A stretch of DNA of 45,334 nt from contig JAGVKG010000066.1 of assembly GCA_020050685.1 (NCBI GenBank), positions 1 to 45,334 on the forward strand, written 5' to 3'. Shown here piece by piece: positions 1 through 9,500 of the stretch (positions are counted from its first letter, which is position 1; every line of letters begins with the position of its first letter). Origin of the DNA: Candidatus Obscuribacterales bacterium. Its GTDB lineage: Bacteria > Cyanobacteriota > Vampirovibrionia > Obscuribacterales > Obscuribacteraceae. Below the pieces are notes generated by a model. That model was not told the DNA's origin. It did no database searches and worked only from the letters and a program-made list of their open reading frames with translations. Position numbers and translations under genes: made by a program.

Positions 1-227
1 GCGGGCGCTTGGATGGTTTTTGGGAAACCAAACTTGCACCGTGGGATTTAGCGGCGGGCACTCTCATTGTCACCGAAGCTGGTGGCATGGTGACAAATTT
101 GTCTGGTGGTAAATTTGATATTAATAGCGGTTATGTGCTGGCGACTAACGGTTTGATTCACAGACAAACAATTGATTGTTTGTCGAAGGTCAAAGAAAAA
201 CTTCAGGGAGCGGGGATACAAGCGTGA
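1..227 (+). CDS. Inositol monophosphatase family protein, C-terminal part
   Basis: This is the 3' end of a gene whose start lies left of the window; the reading frame is open from base 3. The visible residues GRLDGFWE followed by WDLAAG and then EAGG are the C-terminal signature of the inositol monophosphatase/SuhB family, in which the Asp of WDxAAG binds catalytic Mg2+. The family hydrolyses inositol phosphates or related sugar phosphates in the cytoplasm; the exact substrate cannot be told. The stop codon overlaps the GTG start of the GH57 gene by four bases (GTGA), so the two are probably translated from one mRNA. Confidence 0.85.
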   Translation, partial: GRLDGFWETKLAPWDLAAGTLIVTEAGGMVTNLSGGKFDINSGYVLATNGLIHRQTIDCLSKVKEKLQGAGIQA

Positions 228-1909
228 CAGAAAAACTTTCCGTTTGCTTCATTTGGCATATGCATCAGCCACTCTACAAGGACAGATTGAGTGGGCAATA
301 TTTGATGCCTTGGGTGCGTTTGCACGCGATCAAAGATTATTTGGACATGGCTTTGATTCTCAAGGACTATCCGCGAGTCAAACAGACTTTCAATTTAGTT
401 CCTTCGCTAATGGAACAACTGAACGACTATGGCTGGCACAATGCTGTCGATGATCAATTGAAGTGGACTTGCAAGCACGCCTCCGAATACACGCAGCAAG
501 ACAAGATTGGCATTCTGGCTTCTTCTTTCCATAGCAATTTAGAGCGGCAGATTAAGCCGAACAAGCCGTATTATGAACTGTGGGCAAAACGCCAACATCT
601 TTTAGATCGCGGGCACCATGCGGCATCCATGGTCAAGGAATTTTCCGACCAAGAATATGCGGACATGTGCACATGGATGAACCTGGCATGGTTTGATCCC
701 ATGTGGTATGAAAAAATGGACGAGCTGAAAAGCTATCTCACGCAAGGGCGCGAATTTCATTACGACAAGCGTAATCGCTTAATTGAGATTCAGCGTGAAA
801 TCATTCGCCAAATAATTCCCTCCTACCGCGCTTTGCAAGATGAAGGGCAAATCGAGATCATCACAAGCCCCTACTATCATCCAATCTTGCCTCTCTTAAT
901 TGACACCAATTCGGCAAAAATTTCCGATCCAAACGTGCGCTTGCCAGAGCGAATTTATTTCCACCGCCAAGACGCGCTTGCTCAATTGGAAAAAGGCATT
1001 GCCTATTATGAGGAAATGTTTGGTCGGCGGCCGCAAGGCATGTGGCCATCTGAACTTTCTGTCAGTCCGGCCGCGCTTGAATTGATTTCTCAAGTTGGCA
1101 TTAATTGGGTTGTGCTTGATGAAGCACTGCTGAGCAAAACCATTCATGCGCCAATTTTTAGAGACGATCACGGCAACCTCAACAGTCCCGAGTTTATCTG
1201 CCAGCCTTATCGCTTGCAGGCCGGTGATTACAATATCAACTTGCTCTTCCGCGAAGTTGTCACCTCAAACGAAATCGGATTTTCATTTGGCGGGCGTTCA
1301 CCGCAAGAAGCAGCAACCGCGCTTTGCATGCGTCTCAAATACATCCAACAGAAATTATTCAATTGGGAAAGAGAAGGCATGGTAGTTATTGCCTTGGATG
1401 GAGAAAACTGCTGGGAAACTTATGAGAATGATGGCAGGCCATTTTTGCAGGAGCTCTATCATCGTCTCTCGGAAGATTCTTCCTTCAACGTTTGCACAGT
1501 TTCCGATTATCTCAAGCGCAATCCGTCGTCTGCCGAAATGCACAACATTCACAGCGGCTCTTGGATCAATTCCGACTTTCACATCTGGATCGGCGACCCA
1601 GTAAAAAACAAAGCTTGGGACTTGCTCTCTCGCACTCGTCACTTCTTGGCCGCGGCATTCCGCCACGGCACCCATCCACCGGAAGATCTGCACCGCGCCT
1701 GGGAAGAAATTTACACCGCTGAAGGATCCGATTGGTTCTGGTGGTTTGGCGAACCAAACAATTCGCATGATGATGCCATATTTGATCACCAATTCCGCCT
1801 GCGCCTGCAAAACGTTTACACCTTGCTTGGCCAGCCATATCCGAAGGATTTGGACTTTCCTATGGATCAGCATGCTTATGAAAGAGAAAAGATCCCCGAG
1901 CTATTGTAA
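224..1909 (+). CDS. GH57 family glycoside hydrolase (alpha-glucan active)
   Basis: The 561-residue protein has the hallmarks of glycoside hydrolase family 57, retaining enzymes acting on alpha-glucans (amylase, amylopullulanase or 4-alpha-glucanotransferase types). HMHQP (residues 12-16) is motif 1. SPYYHPILPLL (215-225) is typical of the amylopullulanase-like branch. The probable nucleophile is Glu277 in WPSE, and the probable acid/base is Asp392 in LDGENCWE. There is no signal peptide, so it should act on cytoplasmic glycogen-like polymer. I chose GTG at 224 because it overlaps the preceding stop as GTGA and has a purine-rich GGAGCGGGGA upstream; an in-frame ATG-less extension to 176 is less likely. 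The last 31 codons are duplicated at 2735-2830. The precise reaction is not determinable. Confidence 0.9.
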   Translation: MTEKLSVCFIWHMHQPLYKDRLSGQYLMPWVRLHAIKDYLDMALILKDYPRVKQTFNLVPSLMEQLNDYGWHNAVDDQLKWTCKHASEYTQQDKIGILASSFHSNLERQIKPNKPYYELWAKRQHLLDRGHHAASMVKEFSDQEYADMCTWMNLAWFDPMWYEKMDELKSYLTQGREFHYDKRNRLIEIQREIIRQIIPSYRALQDEGQIEIITSPYYHPILPLLIDTNSAKISDPNVRLPERIYFHRQDALAQLEKGIAYYEEMFGRRPQGMWPSELSVSPAALELISQVGINWVVLDEALLSKTIHAPIFRDDHGNLNSPEFICQPYRLQAGDYNINLLFREVVTSNEIGFSFGGRSPQEAATALCMRLKYIQQKLFNWEREGMVVIALDGENCWETYENDGRPFLQELYHRLSEDSSFNVCTVSDYLKRNPSSAEMHNIHSGSWINSDFHIWIGDPVKNKAWDLLSRTRHFLAAAFRHGTHPPEDLHRAWEEIYTAEGSDWFWWFGEPNNSHDDAIFDHQFRLRLQNVYTLLGQPYPKDLDFPMDQHAYEREKIPELL

Positions 1910-1965
1910 ACGCTCATCTCGCTTCAAGTTCTGCTTTTGACTTCAGAGATGACTTAGATTGGCTA

Positions 1966-1993
1966 TTGACACATTATATCAATTTGATATAAT
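1966..1993 (+). promoter_or_regulatory. higBA promoter with palindromic operator
   Basis: TTGACA (1966-1971) and TATAAT (1988-1993) are both perfect consensus boxes with a 16-bp spacer. An inverted repeat with 10-bp arms (ATTATATCAA and its complement) and one central base spans 1973-1993 and contains the -10 box. A repressor bound there would block RNA polymerase, as expected for HigA or HigBA autoregulation. The promoter lies 32 bp before the higB start. Confidence 0.8.
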
Positions 1994-2024
1994 GCATAGG
2001 TGTCAGTATCTTGGAGTCTGATTT

Positions 2025-2306
2025 ATGCAAATCGTCAGACAGGAAGCTATTGACGCCTTCACAAACAGACATACAGACTCTCACAAACCATTTCAAAGGT
2101 GGATACAGATAGTCCAGCTAGCTGAGTGGAAAAACATTCTTGATGTGCAGTCCGTGTTCCAGACTGCTGAGGATGTAAAAGGAAAAGTTGTCTTCAATAT
2201 CAAAGGCAACCATTATCGCTTGATCACGGCAATTGATTATCGTGCACAACAAGTTTTTATTCTAGATGTATTAACGCACGCTCAATATGATAGGTGGACA
2301 CCATGA
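2025..2306 (+). CDS. higB: HigB-type toxin (RelE-superfamily mRNA interferase)
   Basis: The 93-residue protein matches the HigB toxin family in length and sequence: a central W-x-x-x-x-D-V segment, then VFNIKGNHYRLI and a final THAQYDRW, the typical HigB ending. The family cleaves mRNA on ribosomes. A GGAG ribosome-binding site lies 8 bases before the ATG. The stop overlaps the antitoxin ATG by four bases (ATGA), the toxin-first order characteristic of higBA. It has its own consensus promoter. The cassette sits between the GH57 gene and a diverged duplicate of the GH57 tail, which suggests it arrived by insertion. Confidence 0.9.
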   Translation: MQIVRQEAIDAFTNRHTDSHKPFQRWIQIVQLAEWKNILDVQSVFQTAEDVKGKVVFNIKGNHYRLITAIDYRAQQVFILDVLTHAQYDRWTP

Positions 2307-2725
2307 GTACAGCACTCAAATTTGATCGCGACTATATGAATCTGATTGTTAGGTTTCCTCTTGTGCCGATTCGCTCTAAGGAACAAAGCAAAAAGGCCTC
2401 AAGCCTAGTGCGTGAATTAGCAAGTCGCTTGACCGAACTTACTCCGGGTGAACGGGATTATCTTAACGTCCTGGGCAACTTATTGGCAGAGTATGAAAAG
2501 AAGACTTGTAAATTATTGGTAGAACGCATGTCACCATCTGAAGCCCTGGCATATTTACTGGAACAGTCCGGGCGAAGCCAGTCTGATATTGTACGAGCCA
2601 CCGGCATAAAACAGCCCAATCTTTCAGCTTACTTATCCGGCACTCGCTTGGTCTCTAGAGATGCTGCCGTCAAATTAGGAAAATACTTCAAGGTTTCAGT
2701 TGAGCTGTTCTTGCCTAGATCATAA
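2303..2725 (+). CDS. higA: HigA-type antitoxin with XRE helix-turn-helix
   Basis: The 140-residue protein has a Cro/C1-type helix-turn-helix in its C-terminal half (about residues 82-137), with QSDIVRATGIKQPNLSAYLSG as the recognition region. The N-terminal part resembles the long HigA antitoxins. It should neutralise HigB by binding and repress the operon at the palindrome overlapping the -10 box. I place the start at ATG 2303, which overlaps the higB stop and has AGGTGG five bases upstream; a GTG at 2294 would add three residues and sits inside that ribosome-binding site. The stop codon is directly followed by the duplicated GH57 tail. Confidence 0.88.
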   Translation: MSTALKFDRDYMNLIVRFPLVPIRSKEQSKKASSLVRELASRLTELTPGERDYLNVLGNLLAEYEKKTCKLLVERMSPSEALAYLLEQSGRSQSDIVRATGIKQPNLSAYLSGTRLVSRDAAVKLGKYFKVSVELFLPRS

Positions 2726-2726
2726 A

Positions 2727-2830
2727 CAAAAATGGTTTACACCTTGCTTAGCCAGCCCTATCCAAAAGATCTGTACTATCCCCTCGATCAACACGCTTAC
2801 GAAAGAGAACGGATCCCAGAACTTTTGTAA
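2727..2830 (+). pseudogene. Remnant/duplicate of GH57 3' end
   Basis: Bases 2735-2830 align without gaps to 1814-1909, the last 31 codons plus stop of the GH57 gene. I count 78 of 96 identical bases and 26 of 31 identical residues. Eleven of the 18 differences are at third codon positions, and both copies end in PELL-stop. This copy was therefore under coding selection while it diverged and is not a decayed local duplicate. It has no ribosome-binding site or remaining gene body and should be non-functional. It marks the right boundary of the higBA insertion. Confidence 0.85.
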
Positions 2831-2858
2831 GCGTTGTTCCTAGGCATTAGCAGCTGGA

Positions 2859-4166
2859 TCATTTTGCCTGAAGCTCGTGGATTCTCCTCCGGCATTCTTG
2901 GGCAGCAAATTTGCGGTTCTGTTTATCAAAGAGCTCGGCAGCAGTTTGCAAATCTCTAATTGCTAACTGCGGGTTGCCAAGCCTCACACGTATACCGGAT
3001 CTTTCCATATAGAGACCAGCATCATTCGGATGCTCAGCCAACCACTTGCTTAGAGAAACATCAGCACCTGCCAAATCTCCCATCTGTTCACTAAGCCTGG
3101 CATAATTCAGTGGGGTATCCATATTTTTAAGCTGAAGAATGTGGCGCAGATCTTCTCTTGCTCCCTGCCAGTCACCAATCTTTTGCCTGAGCTTGGCGCT
3201 TTCCTGATAACAATCCCGATTGTCCGGTCTTAAAGACAAACATTTTTTCAAATCATCAAGCGCACCATTCAGTTCACCAGATTTGATTTTGGTCTTGGCT
3301 CGCCAATAGTAGGCAAAGTAATCGTCCGGGGACAGCTGTATAGCCATGTCACAATTTTGGAGGGCTCTTTGGTAATCGGAGTTGCAATAATAAATGTAGG
3401 CACTAACCGCAACTGGTGCAGACCATTTTGGACTTAACCTCTGAGTTTCCTGCATAGCCTCAATTGCCTTAACACGTTCATCTAGCACCAAAAGGACCAC
3501 CCCACTAAAGAATTTGATAGGAGAATAGACAAAAGCTAATTTCTGCTTGATTTGAACCTGTTCCAAAGTGCTTTTCAGTGGCGGGGTCAAGTAAATAAGG
3601 ATCCCGCAAATCAAAAGTACAAATGCGATACGCTGTCGCAATTTATTTTCCGTCGTTATACACAAAGATGCATCACGGTCCCAACTCGTACCTTTATTCT
3701 TGTAATATTTTATTAGTTGTATAAAGAGAGCGATATCCTGTATGTACATAATCCCCAGCGCATAAGCCCTCAACCAAATTCGGAAACACCTGATGCAAGC
3801 ACCTGAAAAACTGAGTATAGTGCCATCATCCCGGCGTACAGAGATAGCTAACAACCACTTTCCTGGAGTCCAGCCAAGCCTCGAGAGCAACAATGCCTCC
3901 AGAGCAATCCAGACAATGGGCCAAACTACCAAATCAAGAACACTGTGAGTGATCAGCAGCCAAATGGCAGGGGAACAAAATTCGCCGGCTGTTCTCGAAC
4001 TCAAAAACGAAATCAGGAGATCATATTTGGCACAGACAGCCCAAATCACCACTGCCCCTTGAGCCCAGCCATAGAGGCACATATCCATACTTCGAGCAGC
4101 AGCACGCACCCATGCACTCGGTAAATCACGGGACAAAGTGGCCACCTGATTAGCGTTGTGCAACAT
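2859..4166 (-). CDS. RDD-domain membrane protein with C-terminal TPR repeats
   Basis: The 435-residue protein begins with an RDD-type membrane domain: RAAARSMD at residues 21-28, then SRLGWTPGKWLLAISVRRDDG at 95-115. There are about four to five hydrophobic segments, the last at about 180-195. Residues 250-435 are a run of tetratricopeptide-like repeats (for example YWRAKTKIKSGELNGALDDL), which usually mediate protein binding. RDD proteins are poorly understood membrane proteins. The gene is last in a three-gene operon; only six bases separate it from the preceding stop, and its AAAGGTGA ribosome-binding site overlaps that stop. The partner is unknown. Confidence 0.75.
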   Translation of the reverse strand: MLHNANQVATLSRDLPSAWVRAAARSMDMCLYGWAQGAVVIWAVCAKYDLLISFLSSRTAGEFCSPAIWLLITHSVLDLVVWPIVWIALEALLLSRLGWTPGKWLLAISVRRDDGTILSFSGACIRCFRIWLRAYALGIMYIQDIALFIQLIKYYKNKGTSWDRDASLCITTENKLRQRIAFVLLICGILIYLTPPLKSTLEQVQIKQKLAFVYSPIKFFSGVVLLVLDERVKAIEAMQETQRLSPKWSAPVAVSAYIYYCNSDYQRALQNCDMAIQLSPDDYFAYYWRAKTKIKSGELNGALDDLKKCLSLRPDNRDCYQESAKLRQKIGDWQGAREDLRHILQLKNMDTPLNYARLSEQMGDLAGADVSLSKWLAEHPNDAGLYMERSGIRVRLGNPQLAIRDLQTAAELFDKQNRKFAAQECRRRIHELQAK

Positions 4167-4172
4167 AATTGT

Positions 4173-5768
4173 TCACCTTTGATCAGTTCTAATGAACAGA
4201 GCCGATGCTTGATCTTCTGCCGCTAGCTTCCAGCCTGGCGTGATTTTCAATTCCGCTTCCAAGCGCCCACCCTTGGGAGTTAGTACCCAGTTGATCTTGT
4301 GGTTGTCCAATTCTTCTTGCCAGCCGGGCAGAACTGTATTTATCTTGGCGTAGAGAAGATAGAATTTGACTGGATAGAAGTCGGCGCGATCATCAATGAA
4401 GACTCGCTTGTCGAGTTGATAGCGCAAGTAGCCGCCCCAATTGTCCAAATTGAAACCATGAGCCGGATCAAGATTATTCTCGCGTATATAAGTTAGTGTC
4501 TTGGTTGGCAAACGTTTGGCATCAAAACCAATTTCTTTGATGAAAGTTGAATTGGCCACGCTCGGGATTGCTGTCATCGCCAGCAAAACAACAGACGTCA
4601 AAGCCGGGACAAGGTGCATGTTGCATGACTTTTCTGTTGCGTCGACCGTATCACCTAGGCGTTGATACCAGTCCACAAGTTTCTGCCACCAGACAAGCGG
4701 TTCTGATCCAAAATTATTTTGCAGTGACTCTTGACCAGGCTCCGATTGACCCGATAAAAGAAATCCGATGAATGGCACAGCAACAATGACAAACATTGGA
4801 CCACCACGGACAGCAAACAAAGCCAGATGTCCGAAGGCTAGAACGGAAAGCAGTTGTGGGAGCGACGGTTTCTTCTTACAGACAAGCACACCAACTACCA
4901 CAAGAGCAAACAATATTTCCAAACATGATTGTTGCAATTGCCCATGAAAAACCGGCGACTGAAATTCTTCTGTAGCATTTATCACCACATTTGCATGTGA
5001 GTAATGGAGAATGTATTTATAAAGTCCGATGCCGTAGGGATTAACCAGCGTGGCTAACAACACGCAACCAAAGGCTAGGGCATAATCACGCAGGCGACTA
5101 AGTGCGCTTTGCTTGCGCAATTGATCCTTCGCAAACACAGCAATTAACAAATCAGAAACAAAATATATAGAGAGCAACACAAAGCCAATCACAAATGCTG
5201 GGTGCACATTCACCCATATCAGCATTGCGATAGTCAATACTGCAAACAATTTCATTCTGCCCACAGTGCCCCGCCGATATTTCTCCAACATTCTGGAAAA
5301 GACATAAATGCCGAAATAAACAAACAAGTGTGGTCTGGCCAACCAATGAACAGACGAGGCAATCGCGCCAATAATTGTAATCGTCAATGCTAAGACAAAG
5401 TGACAACCCTCAGCGCGACAGTCTTCATAAAGCAAAAGAAATAGCCAAGCAATTGCCAGCGAACAAGCAACTGCTAATGCCTGCACACCACCAATCTGAA
5501 CAAACACTGCCATGACTAAATCGGACAACCATTCATAAGCAACCCAAGCGGCTTGCGGAAATGTTGCCGAGATCAAATCTTGGTGCGGAATTGAAAGTGT
5601 CTTTAAAATGTATTGCCCGCTGACAATATGCCAACCAGTATCACCATCGGCAAGTACATAACCAGGCAATGTCAGAACTAGAAGTTGCAAAACAAATAAA
5701 AAGAGAATGTCACCAATATCCGGCAACGGATTACGTTTGGCAATTGCTGATTGTTCGGTCACACTCAT
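4173..5768 (-). CDS. Polytopic membrane protein, GT-C glycosyltransferase-like
   Basis: The 531-residue protein has roughly ten hydrophobic segments and a soluble C-terminal domain of about 110 residues. The first periplasmic loop carries DGDTGWHI (42-49), an acidic motif placed as in GT-C enzymes, which use lipid-linked sugar donors. Immediately upstream in the same operon is a GT2 enzyme of the type that makes polyprenyl-phosphate sugars, so a donor-synthase/transferase pair is a reasonable inference. I cannot name the family firmly; it could also be an uncharacterised membrane protein. AGGTTGG lies eight bases before the ATG, and the gap to the upstream gene is 12 bases. Confidence 0.6.
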   Translation of the reverse strand: MSVTEQSAIAKRNPLPDIGDILFLFVLQLLVLTLPGYVLADGDTGWHIVSGQYILKTLSIPHQDLISATFPQAAWVAYEWLSDLVMAVFVQIGGVQALAVACSLAIAWLFLLLYEDCRAEGCHFVLALTITIIGAIASSVHWLARPHLFVYFGIYVFSRMLEKYRRGTVGRMKLFAVLTIAMLIWVNVHPAFVIGFVLLSIYFVSDLLIAVFAKDQLRKQSALSRLRDYALAFGCVLLATLVNPYGIGLYKYILHYSHANVVINATEEFQSPVFHGQLQQSCLEILFALVVVGVLVCKKKPSLPQLLSVLAFGHLALFAVRGGPMFVIVAVPFIGFLLSGQSEPGQESLQNNFGSEPLVWWQKLVDWYQRLGDTVDATEKSCNMHLVPALTSVVLLAMTAIPSVANSTFIKEIGFDAKRLPTKTLTYIRENNLDPAHGFNLDNWGGYLRYQLDKRVFIDDRADFYPVKFYLLYAKINTVLPGWQEELDNHKINWVLTPKGGRLEAELKITPGWKLAAEDQASALFIRTDQR

Positions 5769-5780
5769 CTAATGACCAAC

Positions 5781-6542
5781 CTATCGTGAAGAAGACGAAC
5801 TTGCTTGGCGCTTGTATCGCCCAAACGCCGCAGCCACTGCCACTGTAAGAACTTCCCATAACATAATGGGCGAATCTATTAAGACGTGAACTTTCGAGCC
5901 TGTAACGTTAGTCCAATTAATTGGCACTTCGGCAATTTTGTAACCACGCAGTTTGGCGATATAAAGCACTTCCACATCAAAAGCGAAGCCATCGATTCGA
6001 TTTGAAGAAAAAAGATCGATTGCCGTATCACGCTTGAATAACTTGAAGCCGCATTGCGTGTCGAAAAATCCTGGCAACAAAAGTGTCTGCACAATCACAT
6101 TGAATGTATTGCCGATAAACTTTCGGGAAAACTTTGCCTTAACCATACGACTAGTATCCGGCTTGGCTCGCGAGCCTATTGCAATATCAGCACCATTGGC
6201 AATCGCATCTTCGAGACGACTGACTTCCTCAATCGGTGAAGCCCCGTCAGCATCATCAATCAAAAGATACTCACCGCGCGCTGCCAGCATTCCGGAACGA
6301 ACCGCATAGCCTTTACCTTGATTGGGGCTGTAGGCAATCAGACGAACATCCTTGCCATCCTGCTTATTATGTGTGGCAAACTCTTCCACAATTTCAATTG
6401 TGTGATCCATACTGCCGTCATCGACAACAATGATTTCAAAGCTGCGCCCGGATTCATGCAAAAAATTGAAAACGGATGCCAGCGTCGACGGCAATCGACG
6501 TTCCTCGTTATAGGCGGGGATAATCACTGATAGATCAAGCAT
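5781..6542 (-). CDS. GT2 family glycosyltransferase (dolichyl/polyprenyl-phosphate glucosyltransferase-like)
   Basis: The 253-residue protein has the GT-A fold signature SVIIPAYNEERRL (5-17), VVDDGSMD (39-46), NQGKGYAVRSGM (74-85) and the metal/donor motif DDADG (96-100). The pattern, including a late QCGFKLF motif and a SPIMLWEVL segment near the C-terminus, resembles Alg5-like enzymes that move a hexose from a nucleotide sugar to a polyprenyl phosphate at the inner face of the membrane. It is the first gene of an operon with a GT-C-like protein and an RDD/TPR protein. The sugar is unknown. Confidence 0.85.
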   Translation of the reverse strand: MLDLSVIIPAYNEERRLPSTLASVFNFLHESGRSFEIIVVDDGSMDHTIEIVEEFATHNKQDGKDVRLIAYSPNQGKGYAVRSGMLAARGEYLLIDDADGASPIEEVSRLEDAIANGADIAIGSRAKPDTSRMVKAKFSRKFIGNTFNVIVQTLLLPGFFDTQCGFKLFKRDTAIDLFSSNRIDGFAFDVEVLYIAKLRGYKIAEVPINWTNVTGSKVHVLIDSPIMLWEVLTVAVAAAFGRYKRQASSSSSR

Positions 6543-6587
6543 TTATCCAGTATAGGATACTTGCAATTTCGTCAAAGTTATCAGCCA

Positions 6588-9500
6588 CTATTCGCCCTGA
6601 GCGGCAAGCTGTTGTCTTTCGCCTTCTTGCAAAGCATTCACATAATACTGAGCAATAGCTGAACTATCACGAGTACCGAGGATTGGAATTGTCGCTGCTG
6701 CCTGAGCCGCAGTTTCCCAGTTTCTGGTTACAGCATGAGCGTTGGCCGGGAACTTACTTTCAAAGGCACTGAATCCAGATCCAACCTTACTGCCTATCCA
6801 CGAGGACCCAGGAACAAATTTGGATACTGTACTACCTGCCTTACCAATTCCCGATGCAACTCCTTCGTACATGTTACCAAGCCCGGGAGCCATTTTGCCT
6901 ATTCTGGCTCCAAGAACTGTACCTACGACAGTATCAACTGCAGCACCACTAGCCAATTCACCAGCGGTATACTTATGTCCATCTAACGGACTAACTGAGC
7001 CGAAAGCGAAGTCACCTACTGCACGTGGAACATTGTACGATGCCGATGCAGCCAAGTATGGAACGCTATCAACCACAAATTGTTTGTAAAATGGAATAGC
7101 TACAGCAGCCGGATTCTTAGCCATTTCTGCAGTCAGCCAGCGCGCACCCACGGTCTGCATTGGTGTTTTCGCCAAGCCGTAAGCACCAAATGGTATGGCG
7201 TTGATTGGCGCTAACCAAAGATTATCGTTCTCGCCACTGTGCGTGGCGGTATTGAACACATATTTAGTGCCTAGGGATGCAAGTGCACTTACTCCTGCTG
7301 CCAGCAAACAGGTTCCAGCAATAGGCAGGGCAACTGCAGCATCCATGCCACCTGTTGCAGGAATAGATGCCAATGCTCCACCGGCGATAAGCATGAAAGT
7401 GTTCGAGCCTACCACACCAGTAAGAACATTGCCGCCCAGTTGGAGACCAGTGTCGCTAACTAAGTGCAAAGCGTCTTTTTGACCGGCTGGCATTGTTTTG
7501 AACAAAGCATCCTGGACTGCTTTAGCGTTATTGATATTCGCTTGTTTCAAGTCTTCATCGGATACTGTTTGACCTTTTGCGTTCCTTTGATCTAATAATG
7601 CCAAAGTTGTGCCTTTCATTGCTTCCGGATATTTGCTTGAAATTTCCTTGAGCACATCCTGTGAAGCTTTAAAGTCACCAGCTTTATTTAGAGAGCGCGC
7701 ATAATCAGTACGAACTGCAATTGCTGGATCGGAGGCAATTGTAGCTGCAATGTCGTTCTTGAGCATGATTTGTTTCTGTTGCTCACTTACCACGTGACCT
7801 TGCTCTTTTAGCTTCACGCATCTCTCGTCAAGATCTTTTTTCGCTTGAGCAATCCCGGTCTCAACCGAGGTACCTTTTACCGTGCCAACTGATTCTAGTG
7901 CAGCCTTGTAGAACGGTTTCGCTACTTCTATACCGAAGTTAGGATCATCGCTAAAACTGCTAGCTTTCGCAACAAGATTCACAGCCAATGCTGCACGCGA
8001 GACGCCGAGCGAGTCAGACATTTCCAGGAAAGACTTTTGTTTCTTTTCTGCATCTCCTACTTTGGAAACCAATTCCGGATTGCAAATTGCCGCCGCCAAG
8101 ATTTTCTGTTGAGCTAGAGTCTTATCATTTGGATCTTTCGATTGAGCTAACGCATATCCGTAAGCCATATGTGCTTCACCGAGCGCTTTGTCCGTCTGAC
8201 TCCACACCTTGTTGCTCAACTCAGAATATTGTTTTCTGACAGGCTCAATTTCTTTCTCAGTAAAATTCTTGAGCGACTCCATTTTTTCATTCTTGTTTTT
8301 CGTTGCGGATTTCAGCTCAGCCTCGGCCTTTGCAAGCTCAGATGCTTTATCTTGTTTGTCGTTCCAAGTCTTGTGGAAAAAGTCACCGACTTGCTCTACG
8401 ATATTTTCCTTCTCGATATTCTTTTTTACTTGCTCAACTTTGGCTTGCTGTTCTCTTTCCTTGGTAGAGAATTCTTGAATCTCTTTCGCATAGGCAGCAG
8501 CGGTTGTAGTCTTTGTCTTCAGAGTTTCTTCCAACTCTTTGAGTCTTGCTCTTGGTGCTTCCACAGAAGCTCCAGCATCGTCAACTGCTTTGCCAAAGTT
8601 AAGACGCGCAGTATCAGTCAACTCGCCTTTCTGCATCCACTCAGTCACGGCAGCTTTCAGGTGAGCATTGATTTCAGAAGGGGCCGACGTTGTCGCTGCT
8701 TGACCTTTCAATTCTTGCAACTTGTTAGCTTCAATATGCATTAGATTTGCAAAGGCATTAACCTGCGCAGTCTCTCTCTTTTTAGTATCTGCACCGATCG
8801 CTTCTTTTGTAGCTTTCTCGCTAATTTGTTGCTTCTTTCCGGCCAGGTCAAGCAAAACATCCGTATCGAATAAGTCTTTCGCTTCTGGAAATTGCTTATT
8901 AACATCGGCAAGTACTGCCTTTGCTTCATCATGCTTGCCGGCATTATTCAAAACGGTAGCATAAATCACTCTACTTACAACCGGTGCCAGAGGTATCGAA
9001 GCAGCAACCAGAGCACCAGCCAGTGCTTCTTTCTCACTTAACTTTTTGCCTGTCCGCGGATCAACAGCTTTGTCCACGGAAGATCCAAGTGTTGCCAACT
9101 TTTCGCGAATTTTTGCACCATCAAGCGGTCCGGAAAGTTTTACAGCCTCTTCCAGTTTTGGCAATGCAGCCGCATCACCTGATTTAGCTCTGACTTCCTC
9201 TGCTTCCACCATAGTCGTGATAGCCTTCATGTCTTGTTCAACTTTCTTTTGGATGGCTTCGACAGAAGTTTGCTTCTCATCGCTTGTAGCTTTTTGTTTG
9301 TCGCTTACAGCTTGCTGCTTGTCGCTTGACGCTTGTTGCTTATCGCCGACTACTTGTGACTTCTCAACAGATCCTTTGTGAGCCTGGTTTGAAACAGCGG
9401 CCTCAGAAGATGGTTTTGAATGTTTAGCTTGCACATTATGATTGGCTTCCATGGACTTCAATCCAGGGATGACCAAATGTTGACCTGTCATTATCTTGTT

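Noticed and set aside
1355-1873. 172-codon minus-strand frame opposite the GH57 gene
   Set aside because: It is a shadow of a well-supported gene and carries no recognisable motif.
1962-2830. Insertion sequence or integron cassette carrying higBA
   Set aside because: There is no transposase, integrase or terminal inverted repeat; the only boundary mark is the duplicated GH57 tail.
8169-8744. 191-codon plus-strand frame rich in Phe/Leu
   Set aside because: It is the reverse of the coiled-coil coding region of the LysM gene (Lys/Glu codons read as Phe/Leu) and has no independent signal.
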